Assembly (NCBI RefSeq): GCF_001931485.1 | Contig: NZ_MSDV01000036.1 | Location: 62,001 to 126,000 of the forward strand | Reading direction: 5' to 3' | Source of the DNA: Burkholderia sp. SRS-W-2-2016 | GTDB taxonomy: Bacteria; Pseudomonadota; Gammaproteobacteria; Burkholderiales; Burkholderiaceae | Length of the DNA: 64,000 nt | Part shown: piece by piece, positions 45,328 to 55,335 of the stretch | Layout: each line of letters begins with the position of its first letter | Position numbering within the stretch: position 1 is the stretch's first letter | Program-made: the position numbers and the translations under genes | The notes under the pieces: generated by a model | The model's input: only the letters and a program-made list of their open reading frames with translations | What the model was told of the DNA's origin: nothing | Database searches by the model: none

Positions 45328-46182
45328 TCAGTTGAAGTTGCTCTCGAGGAACGGACCGCGCTTGACGGCCTGGTCGAGCGTGACCAGCGTTTCGAGCAGC
45401 TCGGCCATGCGATTGAGCGGCACCGCGTTGGGCCCGTCCGATTTTGCCTGCGCCGGATTCGGGTGCGTTTCCATGAACAGACCCGCAACCCCCACCGCGA
45501 CCGCGGCGCGCGCGAGTACCGGCACGAATTCGCGCTGGCCGCCCGAGCTTGTGCCCTGGCCGCCCGGCAACTGCACCGAGTGCGTCGCGTCGAACACGAC
45601 CGGCGCGTTGGTTTCGCGCATGATCGCGATCGAACGCATGTCCGACACGAGGTTGTTATAGCCGAACGACACACCGCGCTCGCACGCCATGAAGCGGTCT
45701 TCCGACAGACCCGCTTCACGCGCGGCGTCGCGCGCCTTGTCGATCACGTTCTTCATGTCGTGCGGCGCGAGAAACTGGCCTTTCTTGATGTTGACCGGCT
45801 TGCCCGAGCGCGCGCACGCGTGGATGAAGTCGGTCTGACGGCACAGGAATGCGGGCGTTTGCAGCACGTCGACCACCGACGCGACCTGCTCGATCTCGTG
45901 CTCGGCATGCACGTCGGTCAGCACCGGCAAGCCGAGCTGGCGCTTCACTTCCGACAGGATGCGCAGACCTTCGTCCATGCCCAGACCGCGGAACGACTTG
46001 CCGCTGCTGCGGTTGGCCTTGTCGTACGACGATTTGTAGATGAACGGAATGTTCAGCTTCGCGCAGATTTCCTTCAGGCGGCCGGCCGTGTCGATCGTCA
46101 TCTGTTCGGATTCGACGACACAGGTACCGGCGATCAGGAAAAACGGCTTGTCGAGCCCGATTTCGAAATCGCCCAGTTTCAT
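45328..46182 (-). CDS. kdsA: 3-deoxy-D-manno-octulosonate 8-phosphate synthase
   Basis: 284 aa. KdsA condenses arabinose-5-phosphate with PEP to make Kdo-8-P for LPS. The block FIYKSSYDKANRSSGKSFRG is characteristic, and LTDVHAEHE and DATHSVQLPGG carry active-site residues. Its ATG overlaps the pyrG stop (ATGA), so it is translationally coupled to pyrG, whose product CTP is used to activate Kdo. Confidence 0.97.
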   Translation of the reverse strand: MKLGDFEIGLDKPFFLIAGTCVVESEQMTIDTAGRLKEICAKLNIPFIYKSSYDKANRSSGKSFRGLGMDEGLRILSEVKRQLGLPVLTDVHAEHEIEQVASVVDVLQTPAFLCRQTDFIHACARSGKPVNIKKGQFLAPHDMKNVIDKARDAAREAGLSEDRFMACERGVSFGYNNLVSDMRSIAIMRETNAPVVFDATHSVQLPGGQGTSSGGQREFVPVLARAAVAVGVAGLFMETHPNPAQAKSDGPNAVPLNRMAELLETLVTLDQAVKRGPFLESNFN

Positions 46183-47840
46183 GCTTTCTCCTCGACCCGC
46201 GACTGCTGATGCGCAAGCGCCGCTTCGACGAACGACTTGAACAGCGGATGACCGTCACGCGGCGTGGACGTGAATTCCGGGTGGAACTGCACGCCGACGA
46301 ACCACGGGTGCATGCTGCGCGGCAGTTCCATCATTTCCGGCAGATCCTCGCTCGGGGTACGGGCGCTAATGATGAGGCCGCCGCCTTCGAGCTGGGGCAC
46401 GAAACGGTTATTCACTTCATAACGGTGACGATGGCGCTCGTTCACGTCCTTGCCGTAGATCTCTTCGGCGAGCGTGCCCGGCTTGATCGGGCAGCGCTGC
46501 GAGCCGAGGCGCATCGTGCCGCCAAGGTCGGACTCTTCGGTGCGCTTCTCGACACGGCCTTCGCGGTCGTACCACTCGGTGATCAGCGCGACCACGCGGT
46601 TCTTCGTGTCCTGATCGAACTCGGTGCTGTTCGCGTCCTTCAGGCCGACCACGTCGCGCGCGAATTCGATCACTGCGAGCTGCATGCCGAGGCAGATGCC
46701 GAGGTACGGCACCTTCGCTTCACGCGCATAGCGGATCGCCGCGATCTTGCCTTCGGTACCGCGCCGGCCGAAGCCGCCCGGCACCAGCACCGCGTCGAGA
46801 TGGCGAAGGCTTTCGACACCTTGCGTTTCGATCTCTTCGGAGTCGATGTACTCGATGTTCACGCGCGTCGACGTATGCATCGACGCATGGCGCAGCGCTT
46901 CGATCAGCGACTTGTACGACTCGGTCAGATCGACGTACTTGCCGACCATGCCGATCGTCACTTCGTTCTTCGGGTTCTGCAGTTTTTCGACGAGGTCGGA
47001 CCACATCGACAGATCGGCGGGCTTCGGCGTGAGCTTCAGCTCCTCGCAGATGATCGCGTCCAGACCCTGGTCGTGCAGCATCTGCGGAATCTTGTAGATG
47101 CTGTCCGCGTCCCACACCGAAATGACCGCGTCTTCGGGCACGTTCGAGAACAGCGAGATCTTCGCGCGCTCGTCGTCCGGAATGCGGCGGTCGGCACGGC
47201 ACAGCAGCACGTGCGGCGAAATACCGATTTCGCGCAGCTTCTGCACGCTGTGCTGGGTCGGCTTGGTCTTCAGTTCGCCGGCCGTGGCGACCCAGGGCAC
47301 CAGCGTCAGGTGCACGAAGCACGCGCTGTTGCGGCCGAGGCGCAGGCTCATCTGACGCGCGGCCTCGAGGAACGGCAGCGATTCGATGTCGCCGACCGTG
47401 CCGCCCACTTCGACGATCGCGACATCCGGCTCGCCGCAGGTCGCGGAAGCCGCGCCCCGTTCGACGAAAGCCTGGATTTCGTTCGTGATGTGCGGAATCA
47501 CCTGCACCGTCTTGCCGAGATAATCGCCGCGGCGTTCCTTGCGGATCACCGATTCGTAAATCTGGCCCGTGGTGAAGTTGTTGGCCTTGCGCATCTTCGT
47601 GCTGATGAAGCGCTCATAGTGGCCGAGGTCGAGGTCGGTTTCCGCTCCGTCTTCCGTCACGAACACTTCGCCGTGTTGGAACGGGCTCATCGTGCCGGGG
47701 TCGACGTTGATGTACGGATCGAGCTTGAGGAGGGTGACTTTAAGACCGCGCGATTCGAGGATCGCGGCGAGGGAAGCGGCGGCAATACCCTTGCCGAGGG
47801 AAGATACTACGCCGCCGGTGACGAAAACATATTTGGTCAT
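46179..47840 (-). CDS. pyrG: CTP synthase
   Basis: 553 aa from the ATG at 47840 (MTKYVFVTGGVVSSLGKG). The amidoligase domain precedes a glutamine amidotransferase domain with catalytic Cys in GICLGMQLAV and HPEF near the C-terminus. It makes CTP from UTP. It is the first gene of pyrG-kdsA-eno-ftsB, with a 4-nt overlap to kdsA. Confidence 0.98.
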   Translation of the reverse strand: MTKYVFVTGGVVSSLGKGIAAASLAAILESRGLKVTLLKLDPYINVDPGTMSPFQHGEVFVTEDGAETDLDLGHYERFISTKMRKANNFTTGQIYESVIRKERRGDYLGKTVQVIPHITNEIQAFVERGAASATCGEPDVAIVEVGGTVGDIESLPFLEAARQMSLRLGRNSACFVHLTLVPWVATAGELKTKPTQHSVQKLREIGISPHVLLCRADRRIPDDERAKISLFSNVPEDAVISVWDADSIYKIPQMLHDQGLDAIICEELKLTPKPADLSMWSDLVEKLQNPKNEVTIGMVGKYVDLTESYKSLIEALRHASMHTSTRVNIEYIDSEEIETQGVESLRHLDAVLVPGGFGRRGTEGKIAAIRYAREAKVPYLGICLGMQLAVIEFARDVVGLKDANSTEFDQDTKNRVVALITEWYDREGRVEKRTEESDLGGTMRLGSQRCPIKPGTLAEEIYGKDVNERHRHRYEVNNRFVPQLEGGGLIISARTPSEDLPEMMELPRSMHPWFVGVQFHPEFTSTPRDGHPLFKSFVEAALAHQQSRVEEKA

Positions 47841-47994
47841 CGCTGGATGCTCGCGGGAAAAACGGATTATACCGTAAAGCAAGGGCCCGACCCAGCAAAA
47901 AACGACCGACCCGCACGCGTCGATCCACCTCGCGCGGCATCCGCCGTCGCGAGTCGAGATAGCTATAAGCGGCGCGGCGAGCGGCGCCGCGCCG

Positions 47995-48798
47995 TCAGGC
48001 GCCCCGCTCCAGTTCGCGCAACATCCGTTGCACCGCGCGCGCGGTTTCGAGCGGCTTTTCCATCGGATACAGGTGGCTGCCCTCGATCCACTCGACGTGC
48101 CCGCCGGTCGCGCGACGGGTCGCGTCGAGCCCGGCCTGGCGGATTTCCTTCGAGCGCGTGCCGGCTATGAAACCGACCGGCACCGGCGCGCCGCGCGCAA
48201 GCCGGGAGCCGAGCGTGTGCGGCAGCGTCCGGTAGATCTGATATTCGGTGCGGCGGTCGAACGCGAGCGCGCGGCCGCCGTCGGGCGAGCTTTGCGGAAT
48301 GCCGAAATCGATGTAGTCGGACAGCATCCGCTCGTCCCAGCGCGCGAACGCGGGCTTCGAATGGAAATGGCGCCACGCCTCGTCGCGGCTCGCCCAGTGG
48401 GTGCGGCGGGTGCGCGTCGCGGCGGCCGGCGAGAGCCGCTCGTCGAGCCCGGTCCATTGCGAGACCCGCAGCATGCTGCTGCGCCAGCCGGCGATCACCG
48501 GCGAGTCGAGCATCACCACGCCCCTCACCCACTGCGGCTTTTTCAGCGCCGCCATCAACGACAGATAACCGCCGAGCGAATGGCCGACCAGCCACACCGG
48601 CTGCTCGTACGCGCGGCCGATGTCGTCGAGCAGCTGTTCGACCAGATGCGGCCAGTCCTGGGTGACCGGAAAGCGCGGGTCATGGCCGATGCGCTCGATC
48701 GAACGCAACTCGTAGTCGTCGGAGAGCTCGGCGAAGATGGTCCGGTACGTCGAGGCCGGAAAGCCGTTCGCATGCGAGAAATGGATGATGTTTTTCAA
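47995..48798 (-). CDS. Alpha/beta-fold hydrolase
   Basis: 267 aa; start is TTG at 48798 (MKNIIHFSHANGFPASTY), with GGAG about 11 nt upstream. The nucleophile elbow GHSLGGYLS contains the catalytic Ser; FSHANGFPAS is the oxyanion region; the terminal His is in IEGSHLYPMEKP. Length and motifs fit a small esterase/hydrolase of unknown substrate. It lies upstream of pyrG by 154 bp, but separate expression is likely. Confidence 0.88.
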   Translation of the reverse strand: MKNIIHFSHANGFPASTYRTIFAELSDDYELRSIERIGHDPRFPVTQDWPHLVEQLLDDIGRAYEQPVWLVGHSLGGYLSLMAALKKPQWVRGVVMLDSPVIAGWRSSMLRVSQWTGLDERLSPAAATRTRRTHWASRDEAWRHFHSKPAFARWDERMLSDYIDFGIPQSSPDGGRALAFDRRTEYQIYRTLPHTLGSRLARGAPVPVGFIAGTRSKEIRQAGLDATRRATGGHVEWIEGSHLYPMEKPLETARAVQRMLRELERGA

Positions 48799-48941
48799 CT
48801 GCGGCTATCTCCGTGGTGTTCTCGTTGTGTTTTCTTTGTGTTCTTTGCCGTGCGCGGGGACCGCGAATTTTTGCATTCGGGGATGCCAGCGCCGCCGCCT
48901 GCCCGTGGGTGTTGCTTGCGTTGCGCTCTGTCGCCCCCCGC

Positions 48942-51900
48942 TCAGCGGTCCATCCAGTAGCGCCGCTGCGTCTCGCGATAACGCTCGAGCGTCAATGCCG
49001 GACCTTCGGCGCCCGGGTCCACGTCGACCCGCACCGCGCCGTGCTGATCGCTGCGCGCCAGCTCGATGCCGCGCGCGACGTAACGCGCATACACGCCCGC
49101 ATGCGGGTGATGAAAGCGATTTCGGTAGCCTACCTGAAATACCGCGATGGACGGATCGATAGAGTCGAGGAACGGTTCGGTCGACGAGGTCCTGCTGCCG
49201 TGATGCGGCGCGATCAGCAGTTGCGCGCGCAAGGCGGCGGGATCGCGCGCGAGCAGCGTCCGTTCGGCGGACGCTTCGATGTCCGCGCTCAGCAGCGCGG
49301 CGAAGCGCGTCGGGGCGTTGCCGGGCTGCTGCGGTTGCTGCTGCTTCTGCGGCTGCGGTTGCTTCTGCGGCTGCGGCTGCGGCCCTTGCGGGCCGCTCGC
49401 GGCCGCCGCCACCGTACGCACGCTGAGCACGCAGCAATGCTCGTTCGGCTTGCCGGACAGCGGCCCCGGGTCCGGCCACAGCATCGCGAATTCGACGCCA
49501 TCCCATTGCCAGCGCTGCCCGGCCGCGCACGGCACGGTCTGCGCGCCGTGCTGCCGGGCGCCCGACCACAGCGGATGATCCGCCGCGAGCGCGGCCACCA
49601 TCTGCCGCACGTCGATTGCGTCGAATACCGCCGGCACGCCGCCCGAGTGATCGGAATCGGAGTGACTGACGATCAGCGTATCGAGCGTCGTCACCCCGTG
49701 CGCCCGCAGGAACGGCACGACCACCCGTTCGCCCGCGTGGCTCGATTCGGGACCCGGCCCCGCGTCGAACAGCAACGCGTGATGCGCGGTCTGCACCAGT
49801 ACCGCGGTGCCCTGGCCGACGTCGAGCGCGGTCACGCGAAAGCCGCCGGCCGGCAAAGCCGGCGCGCCGTCCGTGGCGGGAATCAGCAACGGCAGCCATG
49901 TCAGCGGCGCGGCCCAGCGCAGCGGCCAGCCGCGCGGCGCGAGGCACCACAGCACGCCGAGCGCCGCCGTCGCGAGCGCCCACGCGGACGGTTGCGGCAG
50001 CCACCAGACGGTCCAGCTCGGCCCTGACAGCAGTTGCAAGCCCGCCATCAGCCACTCGATAAGTGCGTGCGCGGCATGCCACGTGAATCCGTCGAGCGGC
50101 GCGGGCAGCGCGACACTTAAGAGCACCGCGGGCGTGACCAGCACGCTCACCCACGGAATCGCGAACGCGTTCGCGAGCGGCCCGACGAGCGGAATCTGCG
50201 AGAACCAGTAGACGGTCAACGGCGCGAGCGCGATCGTCACCGCGAACTGCACGTACGCGGCGCTGCGCAACCGTTCGAACAAAGCGCGCAGATGCCGGAG
50301 CGCTGCGCCGCGCAGAGTCGGGCGCGGCGGCGGCGCCGCCTCGTGCTGCTCGCCCCGCTGACCGGACTGCCGGTGGTCGTCTCGCTCGCGCGGCCGCCCA
50401 TCCTGTCGCGCCTCATCCTGTCGCGCCCCATCCTGCCGCTCGTCATCCTGCTCGCGCCGCGGCTGATCCAAAGCGGCTTCGGTCTGCTCTTTCACGCCCA
50501 CGCGCGGCCGTCCCGACAGCGCGTACAGAATCGCGCCGACCGCGCAGAACGACAGCCAGAACCCCGCCGACACGACCGCCCATGGATCCACCAGCAGCAC
50601 GAGACCGAGCGCCCACGCGAACACCGTCGAGCGCGCGAGCTGGCGGCCGCCGACGAACGCCAGCGCGGCCAGCATCGCCATCCACAGCGCACGCTGCGCG
50701 GGCACGTTGAAGCCGGCGAGCGCCGCGTGCAGCACCGCGAACAGCGCGCCGGCCGTCACGCCGACGAGTTGCGCGGGCAGCCGCAGCGGCCAGTTGCGGC
50801 CAAGCCAGCCCGAGCGTCGCCACAGCGCGGCGGCGAGCCAGCCGGTCAGTCCCGCGACGATACCGATATGCAGCCCCGAGATCGCCACCAGATGACTGGT
50901 GCCGGTGGCGCGTAGCAGTTGCCAGTCGGCATCGCTGATGTCGTCCTGCGCGCCGATCGCCAGCGCGATGACGATGCCGCGATGCGGCGCGCCCGCGAGC
51001 ACGCTATCGATCCTCGCGCGCAACGCGGCACGCCAGCGGTCGATCGACACTGCGACGCCTTGCTCGCGACCGGCGAGCCGCATCGCGCGGTCGGGCGTAC
51101 TCACGTAACCAGTCGCCCGCACATTGCGCGCGAGCAAACTCGCTTCGGCATCGCGCACGCCGGAGTTCGCGTTGCCGTGCGGGCGTTTGAGCCGTACCGG
51201 CAGACGCCAGCGCTCGCCGGGTTCGAGCGCGGGCGGTGGCGTATCACGGATAATCCACGACAGCCGGATCACCGGCGGGAACGCGGCGAGTTGCGCGTCG
51301 TTCGAGTCGACCGAGAACAGAAAGCGCGCGCCCGTCTCGTCGCGCGACGGCAAACCCTTGATGCTGCCGGTGACCTCGATATCGCGCCCTTCCCACGCGG
51401 GCGGCAGATTCACCGCGAGGCGCGCCTGCGCGCGCAGCGCCGCGTAGCCGAAGCCAATGCACGCTGCCGCGCAGCAGAGCGCAAACCAGCCGGCGGCGCG
51501 GCGCATGCGGGCAGCCGCAAGCCAAACGCGGCGCGCAGACGCAGCGGTAGGCGTCAGTTGCCTACTCTCGCCACTCTTTCCGGCTCCGCGTTCACTACCA
51601 CTGACGCGCTCGCCCTCGCGTCCACTCTCGCCGATGCCTGCGCCCCGGCACCCGCCAGTGCGTCCGCCTTCGTCGCCACCTTGGGCTCCACGCCCAATCC
51701 CGGGCTCACTCTTGCCCGCGCCCTCGAACCCGCGCCAATCCTCGCGTCCGCCGTCGCTAACGCTCGCTACCCCGCACCCGCCTGCAAGTTCGCCGCCAAC
51801 TCCACGCGCCACCTCCCCACGCAACCCCCACACCGCAACACCCACCGCCACACCGCCAACCACCCCGAGCACCCACCAGCCGCCCGCCTCCGGCAACGCC

Positions 51901-51956
51901 GCCTGCCGCTGCAGCCAGAACACCCCCAACGCAAACCCGCTCCACACCGTCCGCAT
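48942..51956 (-). CDS. comEC: DNA uptake channel protein ComEC/Rec2
   Basis: 1004 aa, longer than the usual ~750-850. An N-terminal soluble domain (~165-310), a multi-helix ComEC channel region with SHLVAISGLHIGIVAGLTGW, and a C-terminal metallo-beta-lactamase domain (TALDVGQGTAVLVQ; SHSDSDHSGG; ALLSADIE). ComEC carries single-stranded DNA across the inner membrane in transformation. Three low-complexity inserts account for the extra length: ~51-142 (Gly/Glu-rich), ~485-548 (Arg/Gln/Asp-rich) and ~854-880 (Gln/Pro-rich). The catalytic motifs are intact. Confidence 0.93.
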   Translation of the reverse strand: MRTVWSGFALGVFWLQRQAALPEAGGWWVLGVVGGVAVGVAVWGLRGEVARGVGGELAGGCGVASVSDGGREDWRGFEGAGKSEPGIGRGAQGGDEGGRTGGCRGAGIGESGREGERVSGSERGAGKSGESRQLTPTAASARRVWLAAARMRRAAGWFALCCAAACIGFGYAALRAQARLAVNLPPAWEGRDIEVTGSIKGLPSRDETGARFLFSVDSNDAQLAAFPPVIRLSWIIRDTPPPALEPGERWRLPVRLKRPHGNANSGVRDAEASLLARNVRATGYVSTPDRAMRLAGREQGVAVSIDRWRAALRARIDSVLAGAPHRGIVIALAIGAQDDISDADWQLLRATGTSHLVAISGLHIGIVAGLTGWLAAALWRRSGWLGRNWPLRLPAQLVGVTAGALFAVLHAALAGFNVPAQRALWMAMLAALAFVGGRQLARSTVFAWALGLVLLVDPWAVVSAGFWLSFCAVGAILYALSGRPRVGVKEQTEAALDQPRREQDDERQDGARQDEARQDGRPRERDDHRQSGQRGEQHEAAPPPRPTLRGAALRHLRALFERLRSAAYVQFAVTIALAPLTVYWFSQIPLVGPLANAFAIPWVSVLVTPAVLLSVALPAPLDGFTWHAAHALIEWLMAGLQLLSGPSWTVWWLPQPSAWALATAALGVLWCLAPRGWPLRWAAPLTWLPLLIPATDGAPALPAGGFRVTALDVGQGTAVLVQTAHHALLFDAGPGPESSHAGERVVVPFLRAHGVTTLDTLIVSHSDSDHSGGVPAVFDAIDVRQMVAALAADHPLWSGARQHGAQTVPCAAGQRWQWDGVEFAMLWPDPGPLSGKPNEHCCVLSVRTVAAAASGPQGPQPQPQKQPQPQKQQQPQQPGNAPTRFAALLSADIEASAERTLLARDPAALRAQLLIAPHHGSRTSSTEPFLDSIDPSIAVFQVGYRNRFHHPHAGVYARYVARGIELARSDQHGAVRVDVDPGAEGPALTLERYRETQRRYWMDR

Positions 51957-52078
51957 TCGCCCTCCGCGCCGCTGGCGCCGGCTTCGTCACGCGCTGGCGT
52001 TCAGGCTTGCAAACAGGCAACAGCGAGCCCGCCGGGCGTGGAATCGCCCGGCGCGTATTCCTTCGACCAACCGATCGA

Positions 52079-52867
52079 TTATGCAGACGAAAGCGCGAGT
52101 CGCGGCAGCGCGGCGAGCGCGTTAGCCGTTGTGCCAAGGGCCGTTGCGTCGGAAGTGAGGCCGCGCAGTTGCGCGAGGCCCGCGCCGATCGCGGGAATCT
52201 GCTCGGGAGAGTTGCGCTGCTTGTAGATCCACGACGGCGCGATGTCCGGCGCGTCGGTCTCGACCACCAGCGCGTCGAGTGGCAATTGCTCGGCGAGCCG
52301 GCGGATCTGCCGTGCGCGCTCGAAGGTCAGATTGCCGCCGAAGCCCAGATGCATCCCCTGATCGAGATAAGCCTGGGCCTGCTGGAAGCTGCCGTTGAAC
52401 GCGTGCGCGATCCCGCGATGAATCTGATGGCGGCGCAGCCCCGCGATCACCTGATCCTGCGATTTACGCACGTGGCAGATCACCGGCAGATCGAATTCGC
52501 GCGCAAGCTCCAACTGGCCGTTATAGAAAAACTGCTGACGGGCGTCGTCGAGCCCCTCGACGAAAAAGTCCAGCCCGATCTCGCCGATACCGACGAAGCG
52601 CGGATCGTCGAGACTCGCCTCGATCTCCATGCGCAGCAGGTCGAGGTCGTTATCCGCGGCGTTCGGGGTGAACAGCGGATGAATGCCGAGCGCGTACGCG
52701 CCGCCGTCGACACGATGCGCCAACTCACGCACGGCCGCGAAGTTCTGTCGCCCGATCGCCGGAATCACGATGCGCGACACGCCGGCACGGCGCGCCGCCG
52801 CGGCGACCGCGTCACGGTCGGGGTCGAACTCGGAAGCGTCCAGATGACAGTGGGTGTCGATCCACAT
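52079..52867 (-). CDS. TatD family metal-dependent DNase
   Basis: 262 aa from the ATG at 52867 (MWIDTHCHLDASEF). Metal ligands: HCH near the start, GEIGLD, CHVRKS and HAFNGSF, and DAPDIAPSW. TatD-type enzymes are 3'-5' nucleases. The gene is between comEC and lolD; in other proteobacteria the TatD paralogue YcfH sits near DNA replication genes. Confidence 0.93.
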   Translation of the reverse strand: MWIDTHCHLDASEFDPDRDAVAAAARRAGVSRIVIPAIGRQNFAAVRELAHRVDGGAYALGIHPLFTPNAADNDLDLLRMEIEASLDDPRFVGIGEIGLDFFVEGLDDARQQFFYNGQLELAREFDLPVICHVRKSQDQVIAGLRRHQIHRGIAHAFNGSFQQAQAYLDQGMHLGFGGNLTFERARQIRRLAEQLPLDALVVETDAPDIAPSWIYKQRNSPEQIPAIGAGLAQLRGLTSDATALGTTANALAALPRLALSSA

Positions 52868-52994
52868 GAGCGGTCTCGCTAGCAATGGAACAGGCGCCGC
52901 CCGGCTCGCGCCGGCGGCGCCCGCAAGTGCGTGTCAGCGCGCAACGATCATGCCGCGCCTGATGCCGCTCTTCAGGCCACGACTCATGCCGCCC

Positions 52995-53766
<772 letters not shown>

Positions 53767-53774
<8 letters not shown>

Positions 53775-55020
53775 AGCGCAGCGCCTCCGCCGGACGGACC
53801 TTCGCGGCGCGCCAGCTCGGATAGAGCGTCGCCAGCGCCGACAGCACGAACGCGATGATGCCGATGCGGGCGACGTCGGCCGGCACCAGTTCGGACGGCA
53901 GCTCGCTGATGAAGTACACCGACGGCGGCAGGAACTGCACGCCGAGCAAGTGTTCGATCATCGGCACGAGCCACGGAATGCTCCACGCGATCAGGCAGCC
54001 GAGCGCAACGCCGAGCGCGGTGCCGATAAAGCCGATCGTCACGCCCTGCACGACGAAAATCTTCATGATCGAGCCCGGCTGCGCGCCAAGCGTGCGCAGG
54101 ATCGCGATGTCGGCCTGCTTGTTGGTGACCGTCATCACCAGCGACGAAACCAGATTGAACGCGGCCACCGCGATGATCAGCGTGAGGATGATGAACATCA
54201 TGCGCTTTTCGATCTGCACCGCCGAGAACCAGGTCTTGTTCTGCTGGGTCCAGTCGCGGATATAGAGATCGCCCGACAGGCTGCGCGCGAGCTGATGCGC
54301 GACTTCCGGCGCCTTCTGCATGTCCTGCAGACGCAGCCGTACGCCGCTCGGCGCCGGCAGCCGGAACAGCGCCTGCGCGTCCTTGATGTTGATCAGCGCG
54401 AGCGTGCTGTCGTATTCGTAATGGCCCGATTCGAAGATGCCGACCACCGTGAACTGCTTGAGCCGCGGCAGCATGCCGGCCGGCGTGATCGTGCCTTCGG
54501 GCGCGACCAGCGTGATCTTGTCGTTCAACTGCACGCCGAGACTCGCCGCGAGGTCCGCGCCGAGCACGATGCCGAAGTCGCCCGGCGTCAGGTCGGTCAG
54601 CTTGCCGCCTTTCATTTCCTTGCCGATGTCGGACACCTGCGGCTCCAGCGACGGCTCCACGCCGCGCAGCGCGACGCCGCTGACCGCGTTCTGGCGCGTG
54701 AGCAGCGCCTGCGCGTCGATATACGGCGCGGCGCCGATCACCGACTTGTTCTGCCGCGCTTCCTGCGCGGTCAGCTGCCAGTCGGGCATCGAGCCGGTCG
54801 GCGAGAAAATTTCGACGTGCGCGAGCACCGACAGCATGCGGTCACGCACCTCCTTCTGGAAGCCGTTCATCACCGACAGCACGACGATCAGCGCGGCGAC
54901 GCCGAGTGCGATGCCCGACATCGACACCAGCGCGATGAACGAGATGAAGCCGTTACCGGTCGTGCGTTTGCCGGCGCGGGTGTAGCGCCAGCCAATCTGC
55001 CATTCGTAGGGAAATTTCAA
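53767..55020 (-). CDS. lolC: Lipoprotein-releasing permease LolC/LolE
   Basis: 417 aa from the TTG at 55020 (KFPYEWQIGWRYTRAGKR), which has AAGGA upstream; the frame is open much further but without similarity. Four membrane helices: ~30-55 near FISFIALVSMSGIALGVAAL, then three after ~270. The periplasmic domain lies between them. One permease subunit here rather than a lolC/lolE pair; a second homologue may lie elsewhere, or a homodimer (LolF-type) may operate, which cannot be settled from this window. Confidence 0.93.
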
Positions 55021-55335
55021 GCGAATCCTTTGTGCGTTTCTGCGGCGGTGTGCCGTGCTGCGCGGCAAACGCAAAGCGTCTGCCTGGGCGCCTGACGTCG
55101 TGATCGTTTGGCTTGCGGCGCTGCCGATCGTTCCGGTTCCGGCCACGGTTCCAGCCGTGGCGCCGGCCGGTCCCCGGCGCTCGCCGCCTGCCGCGCGATC
55201 AAGCGCGAAGTTTGCCATACAATGCCGCCGCCTCGCGTAACGCGCATGCGCGGCGAACTTACTGTCGATACCCCAGCGCCCACCCACGCGCCGGCTCGAA
55301 TCAACCGCCCCGTTTGCCCTACAATGCGCAGCATC
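55021..55335. other. Divergent intergenic region with a repeated TACAATGC box
   Basis: 315 bp between lolC (minus) and the plus-strand 376-aa gene. TTTGCCATACAATGC (55211-55225) and TTTGCCCTACAATGC (55313-55327) match in 14 of 15 positions, 102 bp apart. Each contains TACAAT, a reasonable -10. No gene is supported. Confidence 0.6.
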
